Below, in pieces: positions 42,663-53,480 of a DNA stretch of 62,585 nucleotides. Below the pieces are notes generated by a model. It ran no database searches. It was given only the letters and a program-made list of their open reading frames with translations, and had not been told where the DNA came from. Location: contig NZ_QOVM01000009.1 in NCBI RefSeq assembly GCF_004104375.1, forward strand, positions 1 to 62,585. Reading direction: 5' to 3'. Each line of letters begins with the position of its first letter. Position 1 is the first letter of the stretch. Made by a program: the position numbers and the translations under genes. The stretch is from Leeuwenhoekiella aequorea. Its GTDB lineage: Bacteria > Bacteroidota > Bacteroidia > Flavobacteriales > Flavobacteriaceae.

Positions 42663-45244
42663 AAGTTATTTTGAGAAAAGCTCACTTGCAACAACTATCA
42701 GCAAAAATAGGATTAATTATCCTACTCCTAGTCACCATTGCTTCGTGCAATGCAGTAAAACGAGTAGAAGATGGTCAATTACTACTCACTAAAAATACCA
42801 TTCGTGTAAACGGGGAAGTTAACGACGCGTATAATATTAACAATATACCGTATCAACAACCTAACTCGAGACTACCGCTCCTAAATTCTCCTTTGCGCCT
42901 CTATATCTATAACTGGGCAAGACCTAATATAGATTCTATTATGCAAGCCCGCTTTATAGAGAATGAAAGCGCTCGTAAATTCTGGACAGGCGTTCTCTCT
43001 CGAAAACAATTAGATAAGTATATAGAGTTTCGCGAAAATTTTAATCAAACACTTAAAAACACTGGCGAACCTCCTGCGATAATTTCAGAAAACCTTTCAA
43101 AGAGATCTGCTGCACGCCTTAAAGAATACTATAACAGTAAAGGATGGTTTAATGCGGAAACCGATTATACAATTATAAAAGACAGCCTCGATAAACGCGG
43201 TAATGTAATTTATGATGTTAAAACGGGAAATCCTTACATAATAGATTCAGTTTCAACATTTATCGCTTCTTCAGCAGTAGATTCAATTTATAATAATTAC
43301 AAGAGAGATTCTTTTATAAAAAAAGGATCACAATATGAATTGCTCGACATTAATTCTGAAACTACACGGCTCACCGAGCTTATGCGTAACAACGGTTTAT
43401 TCTATTTTGACCGAGAGTATATAAATTTTATTGGTGACTCGGTAAATACCGGAAATAAAGTAAATCTTGAATTGTATATAAAAAACAGAGAAATACGTGC
43501 TCGAGATTCGGTATATGAAGTACCTCTAAATGTTCACAAAATAAGTCGCGTAAATGTTACTACAGATTATGGTTATTCTATACGTAATAACACACTTAAA
43601 GACAGCGCATCTTTAAATAATTATCATTTATATGCCTATGACAAGATTCGCTACAAGCCAAAATACTTAACAGACGCTTTATTTATTAAACCAGGAGATA
43701 CTTATAGTGATGATTCCCGCAACAAATCCCTTATAAGACTAAGTCAGCTAAGCACATTTAGGTATCCCGATTTGCGTTTTACTGAAGATCCCGAAGATCA
43801 TAAAGGAACAGACTTAATTGCAAATTTTTATCTCATCCCCCTACCTAAGTTTAATCTTCGAGTCGACTTTGATGTATCTACTTCTAATATTCAAAAATTT
43901 GGTATTGCCGGTGGAGGATCATTGCAGATACGTAATGTTTTAGGAGGAATGGAAACATTGCAAATTTCTGGTCGCGGTAGCATAGGCGCTTCTAAATCAC
44001 CTACTGAAAATAGCACAGGCTTTTTTGATATTACTGAGATAGGAACAGATTTAAGTCTTACAATTCCCCGTATATTTTTTCCGCTAAAAACTAAAGGTTT
44101 TATCACTCCCGAAATGTCGCCTTCCACCAGCTTCACAACCGGTATAGGTGTGCAACAAAATATCGGACTTGATAAACAGAATATCACCGGAGGTGTAAAT
44201 TATAAATGGTCACCATCTAATAATCTTAATTATCGGTTTGACCTTTTTGACATACAATACGTTCGTAATTTAAATGTTGATAATTATTTTAAAGTATATG
44301 AAAATTCATATAACGAACTCGATGAGATTGCCCAAATCTACCTCGATGAAAATAGTTCGTTTAATGATCCGGAAACAAATCAATTAGCAATTCCTGATGG
44401 CGCATTAGGTTTTATAAGTGCTGTACAAACAAATGCTATAGCGGTTACAGAAAGTGAATTTGCAGATGTATTTAATATTGAAGAACGCCGCCAGCGTTTA
44501 ACAGAAGACAATTTAATTTTAGCATCGAGTTTTACTTACTATAAAAATACCCGGGATAATCTATTTGATGATGAATTTACAAGTTTCCGCACAAAACTGG
44601 AGATAGCAGGTAACACGCTGAGTGCCTTAGGCAATATTATAGGATTAGATAAAAATGATGATGATGCATACAGAGTTTTAGGCGTACGTTTTTCTCAATA
44701 TGTGAAAACTGAAATAGATTTTATAAAACACTGGGATTTTGGGAATGATAACATTTTAGCTTTTAGAGCTTTTGGTGGTATCGCAATCCCCTACGGCAAT
44801 TCTAAAAGCATCCCTTTTATACGCAGTTTTTTTGGCGGTGGATCTAATGATAATAGAGCATGGCAGGCATACAGACTAGGACCCGGAAGCACAGATAGTC
44901 CTAATGATTTTAATGAGGCAAATATGAAACTCTCCTTTAATGTTGAACAACGTTTTACCTTATTAGGCGATTTAAAAGGAGCTATTTTTACCGATGTAGG
45001 TAACATCTGGAATGTTCTGGATAATGTTACAGAGCCTCAGGCGACATTTACCGGACTAAGTAGTTTAAAAGATATTGCGGTAGGAACCGGTTTTGGGTTT
45101 AGATATGATTTTAACTTCTTTGTCTTGCGATTTGACATCGGCTTAAAAACCTACGACCCTGCATTACCAGAGGGAGAACGCTGGTTTAAAAATACAAACC
45201 TGTCAAATGCTGTTTATAACGTAGGTATTAACTATCCTTTCTAG
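42650..45244 (+). CDS. tamL: TamL, BamA/TamA-like outer membrane lipoprotein
   Basis: An 864-aa (from ATG 42650) Omp85 family protein. The N-terminus is a lipoprotein signal (LLLVTIASC), then POTRA-like domains (LKEYYNSKGWFNAETDY, LTELMRNNGLFYFD) and a C-terminal barrel with the Omp85 loop segment FFGGGSNDNRAW. Together with TamB it moves outer-membrane proteins in Bacteroidota; no tamB is seen here. A start at TTG 42671 or 42686 may be better than ATG 42650, given the promoter position and the signal peptide. Confidence 0.85.
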   Translation: MCIFEVILRKAHLQQLSAKIGLIILLLVTIASCNAVKRVEDGQLLLTKNTIRVNGEVNDAYNINNIPYQQPNSRLPLLNSPLRLYIYNWARPNIDSIMQARFIENESARKFWTGVLSRKQLDKYIEFRENFNQTLKNTGEPPAIISENLSKRSAARLKEYYNSKGWFNAETDYTIIKDSLDKRGNVIYDVKTGNPYIIDSVSTFIASSAVDSIYNNYKRDSFIKKGSQYELLDINSETTRLTELMRNNGLFYFDREYINFIGDSVNTGNKVNLELYIKNREIRARDSVYEVPLNVHKISRVNVTTDYGYSIRNNTLKDSASLNNYHLYAYDKIRYKPKYLTDALFIKPGDTYSDDSRNKSLIRLSQLSTFRYPDLRFTEDPEDHKGTDLIANFYLIPLPKFNLRVDFDVSTSNIQKFGIAGGGSLQIRNVLGGMETLQISGRGSIGASKSPTENSTGFFDITEIGTDLSLTIPRIFFPLKTKGFITPEMSPSTSFTTGIGVQQNIGLDKQNITGGVNYKWSPSNNLNYRFDLFDIQYVRNLNVDNYFKVYENSYNELDEIAQIYLDENSSFNDPETNQLAIPDGALGFISAVQTNAIAVTESEFADVFNIEERRQRLTEDNLILASSFTYYKNTRDNLFDDEFTSFRTKLEIAGNTLSALGNIIGLDKNDDDAYRVLGVRFSQYVKTEIDFIKHWDFGNDNILAFRAFGGIAIPYGNSKSIPFIRSFFGGGSNDNRAWQAYRLGPGSTDSPNDFNEANMKLSFNVEQRFTLLGDLKGAIFTDVGNIWNVLDNVTEPQATFTGLSSLKDIAVGTGFGFRYDFNFFVLRFDIGLKTYDPALPEGERWFKNTNLSNAVYNVGINYPF

Positions 45245-45310
45245 GAAATATAAAGACTAAACCCCAAATATTTATTAATTTTACGTTTCAAACTAAGTAA
45301 ACAATAACTT

Positions 45311-46378
45311 ATGAGTCATAGTATCAAACCGGGAGTTGCAACCGGAAGAGAAGTTCAAGCGATTTTTAAACACGCCAAAGAAAATGGGTATGCATTACCT
45401 GCAGTAAATGTTATAGGATCTAGTACTATCAACGGGGTATTAGAAACTGCTGCTAAATTGAATGCACCTGTTATTTTACAATTTTCTAATGGTGGTGCTC
45501 AGTTTAACGCAGGTAAAGGTTTTCCTAATGATGATCAAAAAGCTGCAGTAGGTGGTGCAGTTGCCGGAGCTAAGCACGTACATGAACTCGCTAAGCGTTA
45601 CGGCGCAACAGTTATTTTACATACAGACCACTGTGCCAAGAAACTTTTACCTTGGATAGATGGTCTTCTTGATGCTTCTGAAGAATATTATAAAATTCAC
45701 GGGCATTCTTTGTTTAGTTCACATATGATTGACCTTAGTGAAGAATCTCTAGAAGAAAATATAGAGATTTGTAAGACTTATTTAGAGCGTATGAGCAAAA
45801 TGGATATGACTCTAGAAATTGAATTAGGTATAACAGGTGGTGAAGAAGATGGTGTTGACAATACAGATGTTGATGATTCTAAACTTTACACACAACCAGA
45901 AGAAGTTGCTTATGCATATGAAGAGTTAAGTAAAGTAAGTGATCAATTTACCATCGCTGCTGCTTTTGGAAACGTTCACGGTGTTTATAAGCCTGGAAAC
46001 GTAAAACTAACTCCGAAAATTCTTAAAAATTCACAGGAATTTGTTTCAGAAAAATACAATCTTGGACCTAATTCTATAGATTTTGTTTTCCACGGAGGTA
46101 GTGGTTCTACTGTTGAAGAAATACGCGAAGGAATAAGTTATGGCGTAATTAAAATGAACATTGATACAGATTTACAATGGGCATTTACTGAAGGTGTACG
46201 TAAATACTTTGATGCTAATAAAGATTTCTTACAGTCGCAAATAGGAAATCCTACCGGCGAGGATAGCCCTAATAAAAAATATTACGATCCACGTGTTTGG
46301 TTCCGTAAAGGAGAAGAATCATTTAATGCGCGTTTAGAAAAGGCATTTGAAGATCTTAATAATGTAAATACACTTTAG
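45311..46378 (+). CDS. fbaA: Fructose-bisphosphate aldolase, class II
   Basis: A 355-aa zinc-dependent aldolase. HTDHCAKK carries zinc and substrate ligands, LEIELGITGGEEDG is the conserved acidic loop, HGVYKPGNV and VFHGGSGS bind zinc and phosphate, and INIDTDLQ-type NMNIDTDLQWA closes the barrel. Size and features fit class IIA of E. coli type. It works in glycolysis and gluconeogenesis. A terminator follows. Confidence 0.96.
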   Translation: MSHSIKPGVATGREVQAIFKHAKENGYALPAVNVIGSSTINGVLETAAKLNAPVILQFSNGGAQFNAGKGFPNDDQKAAVGGAVAGAKHVHELAKRYGATVILHTDHCAKKLLPWIDGLLDASEEYYKIHGHSLFSSHMIDLSEESLEENIEICKTYLERMSKMDMTLEIELGITGGEEDGVDNTDVDDSKLYTQPEEVAYAYEELSKVSDQFTIAAAFGNVHGVYKPGNVKLTPKILKNSQEFVSEKYNLGPNSIDFVFHGGSGSTVEEIREGISYGVIKMNIDTDLQWAFTEGVRKYFDANKDFLQSQIGNPTGEDSPNKKYYDPRVWFRKGEESFNARLEKAFEDLNNVNTL

Positions 46379-46406
46379 TGTTTATTCTTTCTGAAAAATA
46401 ATACAT

Positions 46407-46438
46407 AAAACCTCGAAAGTTTTACTTTTCGAGGTTTT
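46407..46438 (+). terminator. Terminator after fbaA
   Basis: AAAACCTCGAAA pairs with TTTCGAGGTTTT and ends in a T run. Confidence 0.85.
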
Positions 46439-46576
46439 TCACCCTTAATAGTTATCTTTTAAAAAACTGACGCTTTATTTGAGATAAGTAGAAAGAGTCT
46501 TCTCAAATTAAATTTATTTTCAAGAGAAGATTGATTTAAATCTGAAAATAGAAGTCAAATTAAAAAGCACAAATTT

Positions 46577-47434
46577 ATGGCTTGGTTCAAACGAAAGGAA
46601 AAAGGTATACAAACTGCTACCGAAAATAAAAAAGATGTTCCTAAAGGTCTTTGGTATAAATCACCTACCGGTAAAATAATTGATGCAGAAGAGCTTGCAA
46701 AAAACTTCTATGTTAGTCCCGAAGATGATTATCACGTACGTATAGGTAGTGAAGAATACTTTTCTATTCTTTTTGATGACGCAAAATACAAGGAGCTAGA
46801 TAAGAATCTAACTTCAAAAGATCCATTAAACTTTGAAGACACTAAGAAATATGTAGATCGACTTAAAGATGCCGAAGCAAAAACCGGACTCAAAGATGCG
46901 GTACGTACAGCAGTAGGTAAAAGTTTTGGAAAAGATCTTGTTGTAGCTGCAATGGATTTTAAATTTATAGGTGGTTCTATGGGATCTGTAGTAGGAGAAA
47001 AAATAGCACGTGCTGCAGATTATTCTCTTAAGAACAATGTTCCTTTAGTAATTATCTCTAAGTCTGGTGGCGCACGTATGATGGAAGCTGCTCTTTCATT
47101 AATGCAGCTTGCTAAAACATCTGCTAAACTTGCGCAGCTTGCAGACGCTAAAATCCCTTACATATCATTATGTACAGATCCAACTACAGGTGGTACTACA
47201 GCCTCTTTTGCTATGCTGGGAGATATTAATATTTCTGAGCCAGGTGCCCTTATAGGTTTTGCAGGACCACGGGTAGTACGCGATACTACAGGCCAAGAAT
47301 TACCTGCAGATTTTCAAACTGCAGAATTTCTTAAAGAACATGGGTTCTTAGATTTTATAACGCATCGTAAAGAACTGAAAACCAATATTAATTTATATAT
47401 AGATTTAATTCTTAATCAGGCAATTCGTAATTAA
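46577..47434 (+). CDS. accD: Acetyl-CoA carboxylase carboxyltransferase subunit beta, without zinc ribbon
   Basis: A 285-aa subunit that moves CO2 from biotin to acetyl-CoA in fatty-acid synthesis. [19 protein letters not shown] and [16 protein letters not shown] are the conserved crotonase-like core. In E. coli and most bacteria the N-terminus carries a four-Cys zinc ribbon; here the corresponding places read YKSPTGK and YVSPEDDYH, so all four Cys are gone. I recall a similar state in other flavobacteria. No accA is adjacent. Confidence 0.94.
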   Translation: MAWFKRKEKGIQTATENKKDVPKGLWYKSPTGKIIDAEELAKNFYVSPEDDYHVRIGSEEYFSILFDDAKYKELDKNLTSKDPLNFEDTKKYVDRLKDAEAKTGLKDAVRTAVGKSFGKDLVVAAMDFKFIGGSMGSVVGEKIARAADYSLKNNVPLVIISKSGGARMMEAALSLMQLAKTSAKLAQLADAKIPYISLCTDPTTGGTTASFAMLGDINISEPGALIGFAGPRVVRDTTGQELPADFQTAEFLKEHGFLDFITHRKELKTNINLYIDLILNQAIRN

Positions 47435-47442
47435 ATTAATAG

Positions 47443-47471
47443 TTCAACATTAATAATTAATTGTATCTTTG
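47443..47471 (+). promoter_or_regulatory. Promoter of rpsO
   Basis: TTC (47443-47445, one base off TTG), an 18-base spacer, and TATCTTTG (47464-47471) fit the Bacteroidota promoter. The leader would be about 50 bases, the usual place for S15 autoregulation. Confidence 0.5.
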
Positions 47472-47527
47472 CCGGCTCAATGGGATAGACTCATTGAATA
47501 CATAAAAACTATTTAAATAATATTGGC

Positions 47528-47797
47528 ATGTATCTTACTCAAGAAAAGAAAGATGAAATTTTTGGTAAATATGGTAAAGACAAAAACGATACTGGTTCTG
47601 CAGAAGGACAGATCGCTTTATTTACACACCGTATCAACCACTTAACCGGTCACTTAAAACAAAACCGTAAAGATTTTAACACAGAGCGTTCTCTAGTTAA
47701 ATTAGTAGGTAAGCGTAGATCATTACTTGACTACTTGATAAAGAAGGATATTACAAGATATCGTGCTATTGTTAAAGAATTAGGTTTAAGAAAATAA
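47528..47797 (+). CDS. rpsO: 30S ribosomal protein S15
   Basis: An 89-aa protein that binds the central domain of 16S rRNA. TGSAEGQIALFTHRINHLT and LVGKRRSLLDYLIKKD are the conserved helices. It lies upstream of pnp, the common rpsO-pnp order, with a terminator between them. Confidence 0.98.
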   Translation: MYLTQEKKDEIFGKYGKDKNDTGSAEGQIALFTHRINHLTGHLKQNRKDFNTERSLVKLVGKRRSLLDYLIKKDITRYRAIVKELGLRK

Positions 47798-47808
47798 TTC
47801 TTATTTTT

Positions 47809-47836
47809 AAAGGGGGCAATTTTTGCCCCTTTTATT
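47809..47836 (+). terminator. Terminator between rpsO and pnp
   Basis: AAAGGGGGCAA pairs with TTGCCCCTTTT (one bulged G). It would reduce read-through into pnp. Confidence 0.75.
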
Positions 47837-47997
47837 TTAGTAATTACCCAAAGTCCCGCAAGGGCAAAGAAAGCTACCTAGAGGTTTTTCACAGGTCACA
47901 CACTACACACAACACAACAACAGACCTAGTCCTTGACTTAACTACTCAAGGCAATTGATTTAATCGCACGCCTCGCCGTGCAACTGAAAAACATTTT

Positions 47998-50232
47998 ATG
48001 ATTCCAAAAACTTTCAAAGAGGTTATAGACCTCGGTGACGGTAGAGAGATTTCTATCGAGACCGGTAAACTTGCAAAACAGGCACATGGTTCTGTTGTTG
48101 TACAGTCCGGTAAATGTATGATGCTTTGTACTGTAGTTTCTAATTACAAGCAAAGTGATGTTGATTTTCTTCCTTTAACGGTTGATTATCGTGAAAAATT
48201 TGCGGCAGCTGGCCGTTATCCTGGTGGTTTTTTCAAAAGAGAAGCACGCCCAAGTGATGGTGAAGTTTTAACTATGCGTCTTGTTGACCGTGTACTTCGC
48301 CCTCTTTTCCCAAAAGATTACCACGCAGAAACTCAGGTTATGATTCAGTTAATGTCTCATGACGACGATGTTATGCCTGATGCAATGGCAGGACTTGCTG
48401 CATCTGCAGCTATTCAACTTTCAGACTTTCCGTTTGAATGTGCTATTTCAGAAGTACGTGTGGCACGTGTTGATGGTGAATTTATCATTAATCCTTCTAG
48501 AACACAATTGGCAGAATCTGATATCGATATGGTAATAGGTGCATCTGCAGATTCTGTAATGATGGTTGAGGGTGAAATGAATGAGATTTCTGAAGAAGAA
48601 ATGACTGAGGCTATCAAAGCTGCTCACGAAGCTATTAAAATACAGTGTGCTGCACAGATTCGTTTAGCTGAAGCTTTTGGTAAAAAGAAAACTCGCGAAT
48701 ATGAACCAGAGCGTGAAGATGCAGATCTTGCAAAGAAAATTCACGAGATGGCTTATGACAAAGTATATGCAATAGCTCAAGCAGGTTCTGCTAAACATGA
48801 GCGTAGTGCATCCTTTGACGCGATTAAAGAAGAAATTAAAGCTACTTTTTCTGAAGAAGAATTAGCAGATTTCGGAAGCCTTATCTCTAAGTATTACTAT
48901 AAAGCTGAAAAAGCTGCCGTACGTGATTTAACTTTGAATGAAGGTTTACGTTTAGATGGTCGTAAGACAACAGAAATACGTCCTATCTGGTGTGAAACAG
49001 ATTATTTACCTTCTGTACATGGTTCTTCAATCTTTACTCGTGGGGAAACTCAAGCATTAGCAACAGTAACTCTTGGAACTTCTCGTGAAGCAAATCAAAT
49101 TGATATGCCATCATACGAAGGTGAAGAGACCTTTTATTTACATTATAACTTCCCTCCTTTCTCTACTGGTGAAGCACGTCCTATACGTGGTACTTCTCGT
49201 CGTGAAGTAGGTCACGGGAATCTTGCGCAGCGCGCTTTAAAAGGTATGATCCCTGCAGACTGCCCATATACTGTACGTGTAGTTTCTGAAGTGCTAGAGT
49301 CTAATGGCTCTTCATCTATGGCAACTGTTTGTGCGGGTACAATGGCTCTGATGGATGCTGGTGTTCAACTTAAAAAGCCGGTTTCTGGTATTGCTATGGG
49401 ATTAATTTCTGATGGCGATTCTGGTAAATATGCTGTGCTTTCTGATATTCTGGGTGATGAAGATCACTTAGGAGATATGGACTTTAAAGTTACTGGTACT
49501 GCAGATGGTATTACTGCTTGCCAAATGGACATTAAAGTAAAAGGTCTTTCTTATGAAATACTTGTTAATGCTTTAAAGCAAGCTCGCGATGGTCGTTTAC
49601 ATATATTAGATAAACTTACCGAAACTATTAGCGCTCCTCGTGAAGACGTTAAAGAATACGCTCCTAAAATGGTATCTGTACGTATTGCAAATGCATTTAT
49701 AGGTGCTCTTATAGGTCCAGGTGGAAAAGTAATCCAAGAACTTCAAAAAGCAACAGGAACAACTATTGTAATCAATGAAGATCCTGTAACTGAAGAAGGT
49801 GTAGTAGAAATTTTAGGTACTGGTCAAGAAGGTATCAATGCAGTTCTTGCAAAAATTGATTCTATTACATTTAAACCTGTTGTAGGAAATAGCTACAAGG
49901 TTAAGGTGATTAAGATGCTTGATTTTGGTGCTGTTGTAGAATACCTTGATGCTCCTGGCAATGAGGTTCTATTACACGTATCTGAGTTAGCTTGGGAACG
50001 TACTGAAAACGTAAGTGATGTTGTTAATATGGGTGATGAATTTGAAGTAAAATACTTCGGTATTGATTCACGTACCCGTAAAGAGAAAGTATCTCGCAAG
50101 GCATTACTTGAAAAACCAGAAGGTTATAAAGAACGTGCTCCTCGTGAAAATAATGATCGTGGTAGTAGAGATAAAGACAATCGCGGTAGAGATAATCGCA
50201 ATCGCGATTCTAGAGATCGTAAAAGAGACTAA
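47998..50232 (+). CDS. pnp: Polyribonucleotide nucleotidyltransferase
   Basis: A 744-aa 3'-5' exoribonuclease with two RNase PH domains, a KH domain ([19 protein letters not shown], near residue 563), and an S1 domain ([20 protein letters not shown]). [16 protein letters not shown] and [11 protein letters not shown] mark the two PH halves. The C-terminus is a disordered RD-rich tail ([18 protein letters not shown]) that may bind RNA. The 160-base leader before the ATG includes a CCTTGA/TCAAGG hairpin. Confidence 0.97.
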   Translation: MIPKTFKEVIDLGDGREISIETGKLAKQAHGSVVVQSGKCMMLCTVVSNYKQSDVDFLPLTVDYREKFAAAGRYPGGFFKREARPSDGEVLTMRLVDRVLRPLFPKDYHAETQVMIQLMSHDDDVMPDAMAGLAASAAIQLSDFPFECAISEVRVARVDGEFIINPSRTQLAESDIDMVIGASADSVMMVEGEMNEISEEEMTEAIKAAHEAIKIQCAAQIRLAEAFGKKKTREYEPEREDADLAKKIHEMAYDKVYAIAQAGSAKHERSASFDAIKEEIKATFSEEELADFGSLISKYYYKAEKAAVRDLTLNEGLRLDGRKTTEIRPIWCETDYLPSVHGSSIFTRGETQALATVTLGTSREANQIDMPSYEGEETFYLHYNFPPFSTGEARPIRGTSRREVGHGNLAQRALKGMIPADCPYTVRVVSEVLESNGSSSMATVCAGTMALMDAGVQLKKPVSGIAMGLISDGDSGKYAVLSDILGDEDHLGDMDFKVTGTADGITACQMDIKVKGLSYEILVNALKQARDGRLHILDKLTETISAPREDVKEYAPKMVSVRIANAFIGALIGPGGKVIQELQKATGTTIVINEDPVTEEGVVEILGTGQEGINAVLAKIDSITFKPVVGNSYKVKVIKMLDFGAVVEYLDAPGNEVLLHVSELAWERTENVSDVVNMGDEFEVKYFGIDSRTRKEKVSRKALLEKPEGYKERAPRENNDRGSRDKDNRGRDNRNRDSRDRKRD

Positions 50233-50252
50233 TCTTTAGTTTATATGATTTT

Positions 50253-50276
50253 AAAAAGGAGCCCTCGGGCTCCTTT
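50253..50276 (+). terminator. Terminator after pnp
   Basis: AAAAAGGAGCCC pairs with GGGCTCCTTTTT, followed by more T. Confidence 0.88.
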
Positions 50277-50600
50277 TTTTGTTCTATTTCGTTTTAAATT
50301 CTACTTGAAAACTTCAATTAAAATATTACCTAAAAAAATATTTAATATTTAAAAATACTACCTTACTAACCGCTCAACCTGCCATATATACAGACTTTGT
50401 CAGATTTACTGCCAAAATTTTAAAATCTCAAAACACTGAATATTCAATCTCAACTTTAACATTTCTTTTTAAAAATTGCTTAGACGTTACTATTATAGCG
50501 CTAAGCGGGTTTAATTTTTAGTATTGGCTACAGATTATCAATAAAATTAAATGTCGTACGATACTTGCAGCTAATAGAGCGAACCAATAAAGAAAACTTA
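50277..50600. other. AT-rich intergenic region before proC
   Basis: No gene is seen. A short inverted stretch TTATAGCGCTAAG near 50495 could be an operator, but it has no known partner. The proC promoter should be here. Confidence 0.4.
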
Positions 50601-51407
50601 ATGAAAGTATTAGTATTAGGTGCAGGAAATATGGGATTGACCTATGCAGAAGGCATGGCGGAGTCTCCATTTTTAAATAAGCGTAAGCTTATGATATTTG
50701 ATGTATCGCCAGAAAAAACTGAAGCATTATCTACAATGGCTCAGTTTGAAGCATATGACAGTATCGATGAATGTGTACCGAAAGCTGATGTGATATTTAT
50801 AGCTGTAAAGCCTTATCACAGTCAATCACTATTTAAATCTATGCAACCCTATATAAATGACCAGCAAATTTTTGTGTCATTAATGGCAGGAGTTACAATT
50901 AAGACTATTCAAGATGGTTTAGGTGTGAGTAAAGTAATTAGAACTATGCCTAATTTACCAGCTAAAGTAGGTAAAGGTGTTACTTCATTTACAGAGTCTA
51001 AAAGTGTAAGTCGTGTAGAATTACTTACAGTACGTAATTTATTAGATACAACAGGAGCGTCAATTCACGTAGAAAATGAAAATTTTATTGATGCATCTAC
51101 CGGAATTTCTGGAAGTGGACCTGCATATATCTTTTATTTTATGCAGTCTATGCTAGAGGCAGCCCTAAAAATGGGCTTCTCCTCAAATGATTCTAAGGTA
51201 TTAGTTTCTAAAACTTTCGAAGGAGCAGTAACCTTATTTAATGACTCTAACTTATCACCAGAAACCTGGATGGATCGTGTAGCTTCTAAAGGGGGCACAA
51301 CGCGTGCTGCCCTAGATTCTATGGAGGATAATAATGTTAAAGAATTAATTAAAGAAGCAGCATATGCTGCATTTAACCGAGCAACAGAACTTGGTAAAGA
51401 AAAATAA
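50601..51407 (+). CDS. proC: Pyrroline-5-carboxylate reductase
   Basis: A 268-aa enzyme (from ATG 50601) for the last step of proline synthesis. The Rossmann loop VLVLGAGNMGLTYA and the conserved SGSGPAYIFYFMQSM, then ASKGGTTRAALDSM, are diagnostic. The ATG fits family starts better than the upstream in-frame codon at 50565. It is first in the operon proC-proB-proA. Confidence 0.95.
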   Translation: MKVLVLGAGNMGLTYAEGMAESPFLNKRKLMIFDVSPEKTEALSTMAQFEAYDSIDECVPKADVIFIAVKPYHSQSLFKSMQPYINDQQIFVSLMAGVTIKTIQDGLGVSKVIRTMPNLPAKVGKGVTSFTESKSVSRVELLTVRNLLDTTGASIHVENENFIDASTGISGSGPAYIFYFMQSMLEAALKMGFSSNDSKVLVSKTFEGAVTLFNDSNLSPETWMDRVASKGGTTRAALDSMEDNNVKELIKEAAYAAFNRATELGKEK

Positions 51408-51411
51408 TTTT

Positions 51412-52182
51412 ATGAGCTCAAAACGTGTAGTTATAAAAGTAGGAACAAATGTAATGACCAACCGCAATAATAGAATTGTTGGTCCTGTTCTTCACGAATT
51501 AGTACGACAAATAGCTGAATTGTATGAGAAAGGATACCAACCCGTTCTTGTCTCTTCAGGATCTGCAATTGCAGGAAAAGAAGTTTTAGGCGATTGTAAT
51601 TATAAAGACCCCTCTACGAGAAGGCAAATATTTTCTTCTGTAGGACAACCGCGAATGATGCGTCATTACTATACCCTGTTTAATAGTTTTGGTATGCACT
51701 GCGCACAATTACTAGCGACAAAACGTGATTTTGCACCCGGTAAACATCGTGAAAATATGATTAATTGTTATGAGGGTTTACTTTCAGAAGGTATTATTCC
51801 TATAGCGAACGAAGATGATGCAGTTTCCCTAACTATGTCTATGTTCACTGACAATGATGAACTGGCGAGTTTAGTGGCAGAACTTATAGGTGCAGACGCA
51901 CTTATACTGTTGACAGATACAGACGGTTTATTTACAGGACACCCGGATGATGATGCCAGTAGAAAACTTACCGAAGTGCATCCTGAAGAAAATGTTGAAC
52001 AATATGTTCAGGAAAATAATAAAGCGGAAGGTGAAGGCCGTGGCGGTATGAAATCAAAATTAAAAATCGCTAAAGAAACTGCCCGTAAAGATATAACCTG
52101 TTATATCGCAAATGGTAAGAAACCTAATGTGATTGTAGATTTACTTGAAGGTAAAAATATAGGAACTAAATTTTCATCTTAG
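51412..52182 (+). CDS. proB: Glutamate 5-kinase
   Basis: A 256-aa kinase from ATG 51412 (4 bases after the proC stop). VVIKVGTNVMT, LVSSGSAIAGKE, NEDDAVS, and GRGGMKSKLKIAKE are amino-acid kinase motifs. It lacks the C-terminal PUA domain (about 100 residues) of the E. coli enzyme. It catalyses the first committed step of proline synthesis. Confidence 0.94.
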   Translation: MSSKRVVIKVGTNVMTNRNNRIVGPVLHELVRQIAELYEKGYQPVLVSSGSAIAGKEVLGDCNYKDPSTRRQIFSSVGQPRMMRHYYTLFNSFGMHCAQLLATKRDFAPGKHRENMINCYEGLLSEGIIPIANEDDAVSLTMSMFTDNDELASLVAELIGADALILLTDTDGLFTGHPDDDASRKLTEVHPEENVEQYVQENNKAEGEGRGGMKSKLKIAKETARKDITCYIANGKKPNVIVDLLEGKNIGTKFSS

Positions 52183-52260
52183 ATATACGATGTTAGTTCC
52201 CTCAAAGCAGGTTTCAACGTTCAAAAAATTGAACAATTATTAACCGAAAAATTTTAGAAA

Positions 52261-53460
52261 ATGAAATTACTCTCAAAAGAGATAAAAAATAAAGTTCTTG
52301 ACGCTATGATGCAAATCATAAAATCAAGAAAAACCGAAATTTTAGAAGCTAATCAAAAAGATCTAGATGCTTTTGATCGTGATGATCAGGCTTTATACGA
52401 CCGTCTGGTTGTAAATGACGTTAAGATCGCTGGGATGATTCAAGCGATTCAAGAAGTTCGTAATCAAGATGATCCTGTAAGTCAGGAAATATCTAATATC
52501 ACCCTTGATAGTGGTCTAAAAATCATTAATAAAACGGCACCCTTTGGTACCATAATGATTATTTATGAATCCAGACCAGATGTTACTATTGAAGCAGCTG
52601 TTTTAGCTTTTAAAGCAAATAATAAGATCTTATTAAAAGGTGGTAAAGAAGCTTATCATAGTAATGTGGTATTGGTAGATTGCTGGAAACAAGCACTGCG
52701 AGAAAATGATCTTGATGAGTCGTGGATTACTATGCTGCAAATGAATAGAGCTGAAACTCAGGAATTCTTACGAAATCCTGACCAGCCTCTAGACTTAATT
52801 GTACCTCGTGGTGGAGAACGTCTTATCGATTTTGTTAAGCAACACGCTAAATGTGCAGTGCTAGTAAGTGGTAGGGGAAATAATTTCTTATATGTACATC
52901 CTGAGGCAGACTGGAAGAAGACAATAGAGGTTATCATTAATGCAAAAACCGATAAAATTTCGGGATGTAATGCACTTGACAAAGTGTTGGTCGATAAAAA
53001 TCTTCCCGAATATGAAAGCAGAATTAAGGAGTTAAATCAAATTCTAATTGCTAAAGGTGTTGAAGTTCTAGCTGATACTAACTCTAAAGAGGCACTTCCT
53101 GAAAACGAAGTTGTTCCTACAGAAGACACTTGGTATGAAGAATTTCTAGCTATGAAAATTGTTTTAGGTGCAGTATCGGGTATGGATGAAGCTATGCAAA
53201 AAATTAATACGTATAGTGGAGGTCACTCCAGTGCAATTATGACTCAAGATGTAGAAGCAGCGACAAAATTTATGGAAAATATAGATACTGCTGCTGTTTA
53301 CCATAATGCTTCCACACGCTTTACAGATGGTGGACAAATGGGTGTAGGTGCAGAATTAGCGATAAGCACAGATAAATTGCATCACCGCGGACCGCTCGGT
53401 TTAAAGCAATTGGTTACAAATAAATACTATGTATATGGTGATGGTCACGTGCGTGTATAA
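52261..53460 (+). CDS. proA: Glutamate-5-semialdehyde dehydrogenase (gamma-glutamyl phosphate reductase)
   Basis: A 399-aa aldehyde-dehydrogenase-fold enzyme for the second step of proline synthesis. FGTIMIIYESRPDVTIEAA, LIVPRGGERLI, AKTDKISGCNALDKVLV (catalytic Cys) and RFTDGGQMGVGAELAIST are conserved. It follows proB after 78 bases and ends at a terminator. Confidence 0.96.
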   Translation: MKLLSKEIKNKVLDAMMQIIKSRKTEILEANQKDLDAFDRDDQALYDRLVVNDVKIAGMIQAIQEVRNQDDPVSQEISNITLDSGLKIINKTAPFGTIMIIYESRPDVTIEAAVLAFKANNKILLKGGKEAYHSNVVLVDCWKQALRENDLDESWITMLQMNRAETQEFLRNPDQPLDLIVPRGGERLIDFVKQHAKCAVLVSGRGNNFLYVHPEADWKKTIEVIINAKTDKISGCNALDKVLVDKNLPEYESRIKELNQILIAKGVEVLADTNSKEALPENEVVPTEDTWYEEFLAMKIVLGAVSGMDEAMQKINTYSGGHSSAIMTQDVEAATKFMENIDTAAVYHNASTRFTDGGQMGVGAELAISTDKLHHRGPLGLKQLVTNKYYVYGDGHVRV

Positions 53461-53480
53461 AAATTTGATATAATTGAATA

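Noticed and set aside
47839-47997. Riboswitch or S15-type control element before pnp
   Set aside because: Only a 6-bp stem was seen, with no recognised motif. A simple leader is as likely.
50495-50510. Short inverted sequence TATAGCGCTA before proC
   Set aside because: It is short, AT-rich and without a known regulator; not enough for an operator call.
29757-53460. proCBA and pruA as one regulated proline cluster
   Set aside because: They lie 19 kb apart with unrelated genes between, so no operon or cluster is supported.
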